From contig JAPPOH010000005.1 of the NCBI GenBank assembly GCA_028818155.1, forward strand, positions 93,943-157,942: a DNA stretch of 64,000 nucleotides, read 5' to 3'. The notes under the pieces were generated by a model that saw only the letters and a program-made list of their open reading frames with translations, made no database searches and was not told the DNA's origin. This document shows, piece by piece, positions 43,311-51,671 of the stretch; position 1 is the first letter of the stretch, and every line of letters starts with the position of its first letter. The position numbers were made by a program, and so were the translations under genes. The stretch comes from Candidatus Woesearchaeota archaeon (lineage in GTDB: Archaea > Nanobdellota > Nanobdellia > Woesearchaeales > UBA525).

Positions 43311-44336
43311 ATGATTACGATTCCCGGCGTCGACCCGTGGATGATGTGGGCAGGGTTCATTCTCCTCGTACTCATCATGCTGGTTATCGACCTTGGCGTC
43401 TTTAACAGAAAAGACCATGTAATCGGCTTGCGAGAATCACTCACGTGGACTGCGATCTGGATTACTGTCGCAATGTGCTTCAACACATGGTTGTATTTTC
43501 AATTTGGTGGTCAAATCGCGCTGGAATTCTTCACCGGGTACGTTATTGAGAAGTCTCTGTCTATGGACAACCTCTTCGTGTTCTTGATGATCTTCACAAG
43601 CTTTAACATTCCTCGTTTGTATCAGCACAGGATTTTGTTCTGGGGTATTGTTGGTGCGATTATCATGCGCGGTCTCTTTATCTGGATCGGCTCAGAGCTC
43701 GTCAGTAGATTCGATTGGATCTTCTTCATCTTCGGCGGCATCCTTATCTGGAGCGCGTGGCGCATGCAGTTCGAGAAAGAAAAGAAGTTCGATCCGAAGA
43801 AACATTTGGCAGTTCGTATTGCAAAAAAGATCTTCCCAGTAACGAATAAGAAGAAAGGACATAATTTTTTTATCGTAGAGCATGGCAAGCGTTTCGCAAC
43901 GGTCTTCTTTGTCGCACTCATCACGATTGAACTTACGGACGTGGTGTTTGCAGTGGATAGTATTCCTGCTATTTTCGCGATTACACAAGACCCGTTCATC
44001 GTTTTCACAAGTAATATCTTTGCGATTTTAGGATTACGGGCGTTGTACTTTGCACTTGCCTCACTACATGCAATGTTTGCATACCTGAAAACGGGCCTTG
44101 CAATTATTCTCGGTTTCGTTGGCTCGAAAATGATCTTGCTCGCAGGGTTGCATATTCACGTGCCAACAATCGTGTCATTAACGGTGATTATTTCTGTCTT
44201 AGCGATTAGCATGATCGCTTCTGTTATCCATGCACGGCATATTCCAAGTGAGCACATGTTGAAGCATGATGATGGCCATGTGCGAGTACACTTGACGAAG
44301 AAGAAGGCGAAGGAGTATCCGAAGCGGAAGAAGTGA
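43311..44336 (+). CDS. TerC family membrane protein
   Basis: The 341-aa protein has nine or so membrane segments and TerC motifs: LVIDLGVFNRKDH, FTGYVIEKSLSMDNLFVFLMIF, IELTDVVFAVDSIPAIFAITQDPFIVFTSNIFAILGLRALYFAL. Relatives export Mn2+ or other metals, often for secreted metalloproteins. ATG 43311 is 25 bp from the centre of TATA-like CTTTTTAAGC; an extension to 43137 would run through the operators and is rejected. The C-terminus is basic. Confidence 0.92.
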   Translation: MITIPGVDPWMMWAGFILLVLIMLVIDLGVFNRKDHVIGLRESLTWTAIWITVAMCFNTWLYFQFGGQIALEFFTGYVIEKSLSMDNLFVFLMIFTSFNIPRLYQHRILFWGIVGAIIMRGLFIWIGSELVSRFDWIFFIFGGILIWSAWRMQFEKEKKFDPKKHLAVRIAKKIFPVTNKKKGHNFFIVEHGKRFATVFFVALITIELTDVVFAVDSIPAIFAITQDPFIVFTSNIFAILGLRALYFALASLHAMFAYLKTGLAIILGFVGSKMILLAGLHIHVPTIVSLTVIISVLAISMIASVIHARHIPSEHMLKHDDGHVRVHLTKKKAKEYPKRKK

Positions 44337-44348
44337 CTGCATTTACAA

Positions 44349-44954
44349 TTATAGCTTAAAGGGTAAGCTGTCGACTGTGATGAGATATGGTTGTAATCTC
44401 TCTCTAAAAGGAGCAAGCTCCGAACATTCTCTGAAATATTCTTGTTTCCAGGGACACTGGTCAAGATCGAGTATGCGTCTCTCTCCATCTATAACAGCAA
44501 CCATTGAAGGAAGAATATCTTCTCGTCCTTCTGTAATGAACGGTTCGAGCTCAGGAATTGTATACGCGGGGTTTCTGTTCGGCATCCACAGCTCAGCTTG
44601 TATTCCTCTCGTATAATCTTCCATGAAAATATCAACAATGCCTTCTCCTGGAACGACAACACCTCCCATAAAAAGTGGGAGTTTTTCAACTAACGAAGGA
44701 GCATGCCGTTCGATAAACAAAATGTTTCTGATTGATAGTGTGAGATAATCCTTTGGTGATATTTTTGCTTTTACTTTCTTGGACCCGCCATACACTTCTC
44801 TTTGCAAATGTGCTGAATGGAAACTCCCGCGTGGGTAAAATGAGGAACTGTCTCTGCGCACTCTCTCTTCAACTTTTCCTAGCGGGGCGTTCTGTAGCAA
44901 ATGTTTTCCTTCTTCAAGTAAAATAGGAGTTCGTTCTTGGAATGGCCGCAACAT
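44349..44954 (-). CDS. hypothetical protein, 201 aa
   Basis: I do not recognise this soluble protein. It contains VVVPGEGIVDIFMEDYTRGIQAE in the middle and an acidic C-terminal half. ATG 44954 is 26 bp from TATA-like ATATTTATATAC, which rules out the extension to 45008. It is a single gene convergent with terC. Confidence 0.6.
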   Translation of the reverse strand: MLRPFQERTPILLEEGKHLLQNAPLGKVEERVRRDSSSFYPRGSFHSAHLQREVYGGSKKVKAKISPKDYLTLSIRNILFIERHAPSLVEKLPLFMGGVVVPGEGIVDIFMEDYTRGIQAELWMPNRNPAYTIPELEPFITEGREDILPSMVAVIDGERRILDLDQCPWKQEYFRECSELAPFRERLQPYLITVDSLPFKL

Positions 44955-45043
44955 CGTCCAGAGGATCACACAAGAGTATATAAATATTTCACTTCTCAGT
45001 AGTATCACATATCTTTATAAATAAACCAAGGATCCCATTCATA

Positions 45044-45143
45044 TAACCGACGAGACGGGAAGATAAAAGCCGTCACGGCCCAAACGGGTTCGCCAGGTAA
45101 GAAAGGGCGAGAACACGAAGTTCTCAGCTCTTCGAGGAATAAC
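45044..45143 (+). promoter_or_regulatory. ~100-nt structured 5' leader of rpsB
   Basis: The TATA-like CTTTATAAATA at 45013-45023 predicts a start near 45044, 100 bases before the rpsB ATG, in a window where most first genes are leaderless. Possible stems: GACGG/CCGTC (45054-45058 with 45070-45074), TCGCC/GGCGA (45090-45094 with 45106-45110) and GAGAAC/GTTCTC (45109-45114 with 45120-45125). The last two share two bases, so they could alternate. An autoregulatory S2 site or a small RNA is possible. Confidence 0.45.
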
Positions 45144-45734
45144 ATGACAGACGAACAAGAATTACTGATCGCAAACGAAGACTACCTCAAAGCAGGTATC
45201 CACATCGGCACGAAGTTCAAGACAAAACACATGGAGAACTTCATCTACAAAACGAGAAACGATGGTCTCTCCGTCTTGAATATCACATCCATTGATGAAC
45301 GATTACGTTTAGCAACCAACTTCCTTGCGCAGTACGCGCCAGAAGAGGTTGTTGTCGTTTCCCGAAGAGAGAACGGCTGGAAAGCTGTCAAGAAATTCGC
45401 GAAGTTAACGGGTGCAAAAGTCTTTGCAGGACGATATCCGCCAGGCATCATGACAAATCCAGGACTAAAGAACTTTACAGAAGCAAAAGTCATGCTCGTG
45501 ACAGACGTCTGGCCTGATAGAAACGCTGTGAGGGATGCAATCAAGGTTGGCATCCCTGTTATCGCGCTCTGCGATACGAACAACCAGTGTAATAACGTAG
45601 ATTTAGTCGTTCCGTGTAACAACAAAGGAAAGAAATCCCTTGGCTTAGCATTCTACCTCTTAACAAAAGGCTACATGGAAGCACGCGGTTTAGGTGAGAT
45701 GCAAGCAACGATAGAGGATTTTACAGTTGAATGA
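45144..45734 (+). CDS. rpsB: 30S ribosomal protein S2
   Basis: The 196-aa archaeal S2 (eukaryotic SA homologue) starts with LIANEDYLKAGIHIGTKFKTKHMENFIYKT and includes the FAGRYPPGIMTNP and VTDVWPDRNAVRDAIKVGIPVIALCDTNN blocks. It assembles at the head-body junction of the small subunit. Length fits the short archaeal form. It overlaps pyrF by 4 bp (ATGA), so the two are cotranslated. Confidence 0.97.
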   Translation: MTDEQELLIANEDYLKAGIHIGTKFKTKHMENFIYKTRNDGLSVLNITSIDERLRLATNFLAQYAPEEVVVVSRRENGWKAVKKFAKLTGAKVFAGRYPPGIMTNPGLKNFTEAKVMLVTDVWPDRNAVRDAIKVGIPVIALCDTNNQCNNVDLVVPCNNKGKKSLGLAFYLLTKGYMEARGLGEMQATIEDFTVE

Positions 45735-46501
45735 AACTCCAAGACAAGATCAACGCCACGGCTCCAGTAGTCGTTGGGCTTGATCCTCGTCTTGAGAAGA
45801 TCCCTAAACGTCTCGGTACGGGTCCTGAGGCTGTCTTAGCGTTTAACAAAGCAATCATTGACGCTGTTGCTGATCTCGTGCCCGCGGTGAAGCTGCAATT
45901 GGCATTCTACGAACTGTTAGGTGTTTCCGGTATGGACGTCTTCTGGAAAACAGCGAAGTATGCGAAAGAACGAGAGATGTATGTGATCGCTGACGGGAAG
46001 CGAAACGATATTGGCTCAACCGCGAAGGCGTATGCGGAAGCGTACCTTGGCAGAGATGAAGTAGATGCCCTCACTGTCACACCATATCTTGGAAGTGATG
46101 GCATCAAACCGTTCACGGATAGAGGGGAGGTCTTTCTCCTTGTGAAAACAAGCAATCCGTCCTCTGGTGAACTGCAAGATTTAGACGTAGGAGAGAAGAA
46201 ACTCTATGCGCATGTTGCAGAGCTCGTCAACAAGCACAACTGCAACGCAGTTGTTGGCGCAACGTACCCGGAGCAGGCTGCAGAATTACGTGAATTAATG
46301 CCGGATGCAATATTCTTAGTGCCGGGCTACGGTGCGCAGGGCGGTGGTGCGAAGGATGTACTCCCTTGTTTCAAGAATGGCCAAGGCGCGATTGTGAACT
46401 CTTCACGAGGAATTATTCACGCTTCTACTGGCGATGATTTCGCTGAGAAAGCTCGGGAAGCAGCTGAGAAGATGATTGCAGATATCAAGAGCGTTTTATG
46501 A
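45731..46501 (+). CDS. pyrF: orotidine 5'-phosphate decarboxylase, long type
   Basis: OMP decarboxylase makes UMP, the last step of de novo pyrimidine synthesis. The 256-aa protein has the catalytic IADGKRNDIGSTA block (Asp-Lys-Asp tetrad part), LVKTSNPSSGELQD, and the phosphate-binding VPGYGAQGGG and NSSRGI. These mark the longer form more usual in bacteria; most archaea have a shorter version of about 210 aa. Coupling to rpsB by ATGA links nucleotide and ribosome synthesis. It overlaps the next convergent gene by 6 bp. Confidence 0.93.
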   Translation: MKLQDKINATAPVVVGLDPRLEKIPKRLGTGPEAVLAFNKAIIDAVADLVPAVKLQLAFYELLGVSGMDVFWKTAKYAKEREMYVIADGKRNDIGSTAKAYAEAYLGRDEVDALTVTPYLGSDGIKPFTDRGEVFLLVKTSNPSSGELQDLDVGEKKLYAHVAELVNKHNCNAVVGATYPEQAAELRELMPDAIFLVPGYGAQGGGAKDVLPCFKNGQGAIVNSSRGIIHASTGDDFAEKAREAAEKMIADIKSVL

Positions 46502-46762
46502 TTTTCTTCGAAGAAGCTCGTAGAGTGCTGCAGTTGTAATTGCAAAACCCCATGCGCCCAGTGCCACTTTTCCATAGCGCTCACCAATACAGCGAAATCG
46601 TTCTTCTCGAATTGTTGCAGGCGACATATCAGGGTCGGAAGGAACTGTACACGGGAAAAAGCTATAGAGTGATAAGATGAACCCAACACCTGTTCCGAGG
46701 TATGATGCTCGAGCAATGTTCTTTTGTAGTGGTGTTTCAGTCTTTTCTCTGTACCATTTCAT
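46496..46762 (-). CDS. small two-span membrane protein, 88 aa
   Basis: The protein has membrane segments at about residues 18-38 (ASYLGTGVGFILSLYSFFP) and 65-83 (KVALGAWGFAITTAALYELL) with a charged loop containing TIREERFRCIGERYG. Function unknown. It lies behind a 36-aa ORF with which it overlaps by 26 bp, and a GTGATG ribosome-like site precedes ATG 46762. Confidence 0.6.
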   Translation of the reverse strand: MKWYREKTETPLQKNIARASYLGTGVGFILSLYSFFPCTVPSDPDMSPATIREERFRCIGERYGKVALGAWGFAITTAALYELLRRKS

Positions 46763-46847
46763 GCTGCATCACATCACTAAATTCTTTCCACATTGTTGCT
46801 TGTTCTGAATCTTTTCTTTCCAAAAACGCATCAAGTGTTTCTTTCAT
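46737..46847 (-). CDS. small charged protein, 36 aa
   Basis: This short frame encodes a helical, charged peptide (MKETLDAFLERKDSEQ, TMWKEFSDVM). It overlaps the 88-aa membrane-protein gene and probably shares its transcript. The upstream TATA candidate (around 46868-46876) is weak. Confidence 0.4.
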   Translation of the reverse strand: MKETLDAFLERKDSEQATMWKEFSDVMQHEMVQRKD

Positions 46848-46882
46848 GAAGTAGCGAATACACAAACTCTATTTCAATTTTT

Positions 46883-46903
46883 TTCACCTACAAAAGGGGT
46901 GAA
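46883..46903. promoter_or_regulatory. inverted repeat upstream of trmB-like gene
   Basis: TTCACC and GGTGAA flank a 9-bp spacer. The downstream arm abuts the TATA element (46905-46911) of the TrmB gene, so binding here would affect TFB/TBP access; autoregulation is likely. Confidence 0.5.
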
Positions 46904-46934
46904 GTTTATATATTCCATAGTATTCTTCTCGTCT

Positions 46935-47687
46935 ATGAATACACAAATCCTTTCAGAAATAGGACTCACGAAAACGGAAATCAAGATTTACCTCACGCTC
47001 CTACGTATCGGCGAATCAACAACAACGAACATTGTCCGAGAATCGGGCATCCACGCATCAAAAGTCTACGAGTTCTTAGATAGACTACAAAAGAAAGGTC
47101 TCGCCACATATGTTATTCAAGCGAATAAGAAGCACTTCTCCGCAGCAAACCCCGAATTCTTGCAAGAATTCTTGAAAGAGAAACAACGAGCAATAGAACA
47201 CCAGAAAGACGAAATCCAAGCACTCATTCCAGAACTGCAATCATTACACAAGCAAGGAGGAACAATCCCATTCAAAGTCTATACTGGCCTTCGCGGGATA
47301 AAATCATTCTATGATAACCACTTGACAAAACTGAAGAAAGAAAACACATCGCATGTTCTGGGTGCACCACGTATTGCGAACGAGGTCATAGAGGGTTATT
47401 TGCTTGATTGGCATGAACGACGCATCAAGAAAGGCGTGAAAATCAAATACATATACGACTACGACGTCAGAGACTACGGAAAAGTTCGAGAAAAGATGAA
47501 ATACTCGAAAGTACGCTACCTCCCAGAAGGAATTTCCTCACCAATGTGGATTGAAATCTCAGGAAATACTGTTGGCATCGGAAAAATTCATGGCGCATCA
47601 ACGACAATCTTCTCCATAGAAGACAAAGAGATCGCAAAAGGCTATCTTGATTACTTCAAATTGATTTGGAAGATGTCAGAGCAGTAA
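46935..47687 (+). CDS. TrmB-family transcription regulator
   Basis: The 250-aa protein has the TrmB HTH (LSEIGLTKTEIKIYLTLLRIGESTTTNIV, SGIHASKVYEFLDRLQKKGLATY; residues 4-60), a coiled linker (to about 105) and a C-terminal effector domain (FKVYTGLRGIKSFYDNHL onward). TrmB regulators often respond to sugars. ATG 46935 is 26 bp from TTTATATA; an extension to 46899 would cover the promoter. It overlaps the convergent DUF4143 gene by 12 bp. Confidence 0.88.
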   Translation: MNTQILSEIGLTKTEIKIYLTLLRIGESTTTNIVRESGIHASKVYEFLDRLQKKGLATYVIQANKKHFSAANPEFLQEFLKEKQRAIEHQKDEIQALIPELQSLHKQGGTIPFKVYTGLRGIKSFYDNHLTKLKKENTSHVLGAPRIANEVIEGYLLDWHERRIKKGVKIKYIYDYDVRDYGKVREKMKYSKVRYLPEGISSPMWIEISGNTVGIGKIHGASTTIFSIEDKEIAKGYLDYFKLIWKMSEQ

Positions 47688-48905
47688 CCATTTCCACACG
47701 GGTAACATGTGTACTCCTTGCTCTTCTCCTTCTTGATCCATCGTGAGGAGCAACTGTTTTTTCCCCTTCACTTCTGTGAATCCTGCCAATTCTCGCTTTT
47801 TATTTTTCTCAGACAGTATTTTCGTCACTTGAATTGCTGCGTCTTTTGTAATAAAATCACATTCGTGCTTTCCTTTTGCGTAACCAACGACGCCCCCTCT
47901 GCGAAGTAATTCAAGGAAGACACAATTCTCGAGTAATTGGCCAATATTTTCTGTTTGTCTGACAGCATGCGCTAACCCTGTATCGATTGCATACACTTTT
48001 TTTACAGATAATTCTTGTTTTGTGAGAGATCTATTTGCAATAGATAAGAAAAAGAGTATGTATGCGTCTTCAAAGAACGCAGGAAACTGATAGAGTAGAT
48101 CTTTCCCTATTTTAATTCCCTGTGAACGTAACTCAAGATATGTTTTGTGAAGGGAAAACTCACTTGCGATTGAAGCAAAGCCTTTTTTGAGCACATATTT
48201 CAGTGCATGGAGATTTGTAACTGTATGCCGCTCTGCAATATCTCGGTACAACATTACATCCATGTATTCTTGGTATAATTTTGGAATAAGATCTTCACGG
48301 AGCTCACACGCTTCAGGAAACCCCCCTTTGAAGAGATACATCTGGAATGCTCGTTTTATTTTTGCTCTCTTCTTTGTTGAAACAATGTCGGTAGAATCAA
48401 TATTCATGAACGAAAGATATTCTTTGAACGATAGTGGATACACTTCATACGTGAGTGTTCTTCCTCTGAGCGCTGTTGCAATTTCTTTGCTGAGTAATTT
48501 TGCGGATGATCCTGTCAAGTAGATGTGTTTACTTATCGTGTCATGTATTCTTCGTACAAATTGTTCCCATCCGCGAACATTTTGTATCTCATCGAAGAAA
48601 AAGTGCACGTTTTCTAGTGTTGTATCAGGATAGAGTTCTAGATATGCATCTATGATCAATTGCAAGTCATTTTTCGTTATATTTATTCTCTCATCTTCAA
48701 AATTCAAATAGACAATGTTTTCTTTGGGAAGTGTTTTTCGCAGTTGTTCAATTGTGTGATAGAGAATCGATGTTTTCCCCGCTCTTCGGGGCCCAATGAG
48801 TGTGATTATTTTTGTTGTGTCTGTTGGAATGCGTATGTCTCGCGGTTTGACAGTGATTGCTCGTTCTTGCGAATCTTTGATTAATTGCTTGATGAGCTCT
48901 TTCAT
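47676..48905 (-). CDS. AAA-type ATPase with DUF4143 domain (2)
   Basis: The 409-aa protein matches the gene at 41987: Walker A IGPRRAGKTSILYHT (about residues 36-50), Walker B FFFDEIQNVRGWEQF, sensor LTGSSAKLLSKEIATALRGR, DUF4143 region and nuclease-like end (LLENCVFLELLRRGGVVGYAKGKHECDFITK). It is diverged from the first copy, so not a recent duplication. A TATA element is centred 26 bp before ATG 48905, and two TTCCTT-N5-AAGGAA palindromes follow upstream. Confidence 0.88.
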   Translation of the reverse strand: MKELIKQLIKDSQERAITVKPRDIRIPTDTTKIITLIGPRRAGKTSILYHTIEQLRKTLPKENIVYLNFEDERINITKNDLQLIIDAYLELYPDTTLENVHFFFDEIQNVRGWEQFVRRIHDTISKHIYLTGSSAKLLSKEIATALRGRTLTYEVYPLSFKEYLSFMNIDSTDIVSTKKRAKIKRAFQMYLFKGGFPEACELREDLIPKLYQEYMDVMLYRDIAERHTVTNLHALKYVLKKGFASIASEFSLHKTYLELRSQGIKIGKDLLYQFPAFFEDAYILFFLSIANRSLTKQELSVKKVYAIDTGLAHAVRQTENIGQLLENCVFLELLRRGGVVGYAKGKHECDFITKDAAIQVTKILSEKNKKRELAGFTEVKGKKQLLLTMDQEGEEQGVHMLPVWKWLLL

Positions 48906-48937
48906 AACCCTATGAAAACCCTTTTTATTTATATATA

Positions 48938-48988
48938 TTTCCTTTTTAGAAGGAAAGATTTACTATTTTTCTTCCTTTTCCGAAGGAA
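48938..48988. promoter_or_regulatory. two TTCCTT-N5-AAGGAA palindromes 33 bp apart
   Basis: Site 1 (48938-48956) has arms TTTCCTT/AAGGAAA with a 5-bp spacer; site 2 (48972-48988) has TTCCTT/AAGGAA with a 5-bp spacer. Centres are 33 bp apart, three helical turns. They lie between the TATA of the DUF4143 gene (about 48931) and that of the divergent channel-like gene (about 49007). Confidence 0.7.
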
Positions 48989-49033
48989 ATAAAGTAACAT
49001 AATCTTTATGAAGTGCGCAAGGATCCCTCCAGG

Positions 49034-50149
49034 ATGAAATTCAGGCAACGGCTCTGGTATTTTTTCGAAGAATCAGAAGAGTTCTCAGCTATCCTATTTC
49101 GCTTCTTGATTTTCTCTCTGATCATCGTTTCTTCCTCCATCGCGATTATTCAACTCATCAACCCATCAATCATCCCAGATCCATTCTTTGTGGAACACGT
49201 GGAACGTTGGATTCTCTACATTTTTACTGTGGAATTCATCGCGCGACTCGTTGCGTGCCCGAAAAAGAAACAATTCGTTACAGACAGGTATACAGCCATT
49301 GACTTCGTGGCAATTGCGCCATTCTACCTTGGTATCAGCTCGCTCGTCGTACTGCGTGTCTTGCGTATCTTCAGGTTGTTCAGATTATTCAATAATTCCC
49401 GATTCTTGCAAGCATTCCAGCTCAAGAACACAATTCTTGAGAATATCACACCGGTTGTGCTCTTGTTCGTCTTGATCAAGATCGCGATCTGGGTGCTCGA
49501 ATACTATGGTCTCTGGCTCACAGAAGAGCTTGGCGTCCTCTTCACGATCATCGGCTTCGCGCTCGGTATCATTCTCTCTCGCAAGATCGGCACGACGTAC
49601 GGCAAGTATCTCGACTTAGAGAAGACAATGTTCACTATGCAAGCGCGCATCTCTATCACGGTGCAAGCACTGAATCATCATAAAAAGAAACTCGGGAACA
49701 AGATATTCTCTGAATGGATTCGGCACTTTCTCAAAACATATCATGGACCTGACGAGCATGGCATGCATGAGATTCAGAAAGCGAATGATGACCTGTACTG
49801 TGCTATACGGAAGGTGGGCGACACGAAGCTCGTACCGCACAACAGATTGATCGTCTTCTGCAAAGAAATCATCACAGACGCAAGCTTTATCCTCGGGAGG
49901 AAGGCATCGTATACGCCAGATGCGTATGATAAGTTATTACAACAGATCACCTTAATGTACCTCTTCTTACTCGTTATTTTCATTCCTGGGATGAAGGGAC
50001 TGATCTCAGTTCTTGTTGCAACGTACGTCCTCTATGGTATGTATTACGTGACGCATGACTTTGACCTCGCTGTTGGCGATGATAAAGCTGGTTTGATTAA
50101 ACTCGAGCCGAAGCGGTTAGAGCATTATTGTAATGAGCTGGAGCGCTAG
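49034..50149 (+). CDS. voltage-sensor domain fused to a bestrophin-like channel
   Basis: The 371-aa membrane protein starts with four segments that look like a voltage sensor: S1 16-42, S2 58-75, S3 87-103 and an arginine-patterned S4 (VLRVLRIFRLFRLF, Arg at 108, 111, 114, 117). No K+-channel filter follows. Instead, residues 138-371 align by eye with bacterial bestrophins: a membrane pair with TIIGFALGIILSRKIGTTYGKYL (compare the LGFRN..YSRF block), and a C-terminal YLFLLVIFIPGMKGLISVLVATYVLYGM leading to VGDDKAGLIKLEPKRLEHYC (compare EDPFG..NDLPLDAIC). ATG 49034 is 27 bp from CTTTATGA. It would be a voltage-gated bestrophin; I know of none described. Confidence 0.7.
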   Translation: MKFRQRLWYFFEESEEFSAILFRFLIFSLIIVSSSIAIIQLINPSIIPDPFFVEHVERWILYIFTVEFIARLVACPKKKQFVTDRYTAIDFVAIAPFYLGISSLVVLRVLRIFRLFRLFNNSRFLQAFQLKNTILENITPVVLLFVLIKIAIWVLEYYGLWLTEELGVLFTIIGFALGIILSRKIGTTYGKYLDLEKTMFTMQARISITVQALNHHKKKLGNKIFSEWIRHFLKTYHGPDEHGMHEIQKANDDLYCAIRKVGDTKLVPHNRLIVFCKEIITDASFILGRKASYTPDAYDKLLQQITLMYLFLLVIFIPGMKGLISVLVATYVLYGMYYVTHDFDLAVGDDKAGLIKLEPKRLEHYCNELER

Positions 50150-50934
50150 CGCAACCGTTGGATAAACGGGTAAACAATTACTCCAGCAAGAAGTGAGAGA
50201 ACATATGCACAGAATGTTCCATAGAAGACACCTAATGGAACGTACATGAACCGGACACCGAGTGCGAACACAACAATTGTGATCGTACCACAGAGCAGCG
50301 GCTTCGTCAACCCACGAGAAAACTCCCAGCCATTTGTAATATAACCGATCGTCAGCGTCGCGATGAACGCAGCCGGAAAAGTTGACATAACACCACCAAG
50401 AATTGGCCCACCAAGCCGAGTGAGCAGTACAGTTGTGGTAACAACAGCACCACTCAAGACTGCGCGAACGAGTAATTGTGTGAGGGAAAATACTTTCGTC
50501 GTTTTCTCACCTGAGGGAATGTGCATGACATGCTCAAGGCAGTAGTACGAGAACAGCAAGAGTGCCACATACGCTACAAGCGAAGAGACAATATCTGCAT
50601 ACTGGACAAGCACAATCGCAGTTGATGCGAACAGCCATACGAGAAACGCAGCACTCAATCCTTGTACTAATCCTCTCCGGACAATGAGTGCGTACACCAC
50701 GAGAAATATCCCCTCAAGACCTATGATCAGGGGCACAACACCTGTTGCTATCACTGCAGTCGTAGCTCCTTCTGTTACGCCGATGAAGAGCATACTCACA
50801 ACAATCGTTGAAGGAAGACTCGCGATAAAGCCACCTATTTTCGTTCCGGCCCACTCGGCAAGCATGCTCGCCGCTGCAATCCAAATACCTCCAACAAGAA
50901 ATGACAACAGAAGCTGTAGAAAAAACAGATCCAT
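50146..50934 (-). CDS. DUF3147-like integral membrane protein
   Basis: The 262-aa protein has about eight membrane segments in two related halves: GGFIASLPSTIVVSMLFIGVTEG in the first and GGVMSTFPAAFIATLTIGYITNG in the second. I assign the family tentatively. It begins 3 bp after the radB stop and is in the same operon; no functional link is obvious. It overlaps the convergent channel-like gene by 4 bp. Confidence 0.65.
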   Translation of the reverse strand: MDLFFLQLLLSFLVGGIWIAAASMLAEWAGTKIGGFIASLPSTIVVSMLFIGVTEGATTAVIATGVVPLIIGLEGIFLVVYALIVRRGLVQGLSAAFLVWLFASTAIVLVQYADIVSSLVAYVALLLFSYYCLEHVMHIPSGEKTTKVFSLTQLLVRAVLSGAVVTTTVLLTRLGGPILGGVMSTFPAAFIATLTIGYITNGWEFSRGLTKPLLCGTITIVVFALGVRFMYVPLGVFYGTFCAYVLSLLAGVIVYPFIQRLR

Positions 50935-50937
50935 ACA

Positions 50938-51639
50938 TCACGCTTCCATCAGTTCATTGTCTAGCTCAACAACACCTTCTTCAACAATAGAAAACCGCAC
51001 TTCCCTATCGGGAAGGGAACGATGCTTCCGCAAGAATGCCATCCGGTTCCCACCTGCTAACTTTCGTAATTCGATCAAGCACTTGGAAGCGTACCTGAGG
51101 ATATCGCCACCGACGATCTTCACCGCACCTTCTTCATCAAAGTCCGCGTACACTTGATTCGTGACAATGACAGGGATGTGTTGTTTTCTCGCTATCTCAG
51201 TCAAATATGATAATTGCAGCCCAAACTCTCGATTCACAGAGTAGACGTCCCGGCTCTTTCCGAGCTCTAAGCGATAGAGCATTGCTGCACTGTCAAACAC
51301 AATCAACCCAATCTTTCGCGCATCCACAATACTGCGTAATTTCTTGAACGCTTTCGCCTGCTCTGCAAAATCTACTGGTTTGATGAAAATGATGTTATCG
51401 AGTGCTTTCTTGTACTCAGGACAGAGTTGCTGGAAGCGTGCTAACGAAAAATTCCCTTCTGTGTCGATGTACACGACCTTTTTCTTGCTTGCTAACACAG
51501 AATTTACAATACAAAGGAGTGCTAATGTTGTCTTTCCAGAGCCAGGAGGGCCATAAATGCATGTGAGTGCATCTTTCTCGTAGCCACCGTCGAGCAGCCA
51601 GTCCATGACAGCACTGCCAGAGGGGATTTTCAGGTCCAT
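50938..51639 (-). CDS. radB: RadB recombinase paralogue
   Basis: This 233-aa RecA-fold ATPase assists RadA in homologous recombination. It lacks the N-terminal HhH domain of RadA. Walker A is GPPGSGKTTLALL (about residue 28-40), Walker B IGLIVFDSAAMLYRLEL, and the L2/core region VIVTNQVYAD is kept. ATG 51639 is 26 bp from the TATA-like CTTAAGAA (51663-51670), inside the 3' end of the upstream surface-protein gene, so the extension to 51690 is rejected. Confidence 0.93.
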   Translation of the reverse strand: MDLKIPSGSAVMDWLLDGGYEKDALTCIYGPPGSGKTTLALLCIVNSVLASKKKVVYIDTEGNFSLARFQQLCPEYKKALDNIIFIKPVDFAEQAKAFKKLRSIVDARKIGLIVFDSAAMLYRLELGKSRDVYSVNREFGLQLSYLTEIARKQHIPVIVTNQVYADFDEEGAVKIVGGDILRYASKCLIELRKLAGGNRMAFLRKHRSLPDREVRFSIVEEGVVELDNELMEA

Positions 51640-51671
51640 GGGGGAGAGGAAGTGTCGTGCATTCTTAAGCC

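Noticed and set aside
45044-45143. rpsB leader considered as tRNA or C/D-box RNA
   Set aside because: No cloverleaf and no C (RUGAUGA) or D (CUGA) boxes in the right places.
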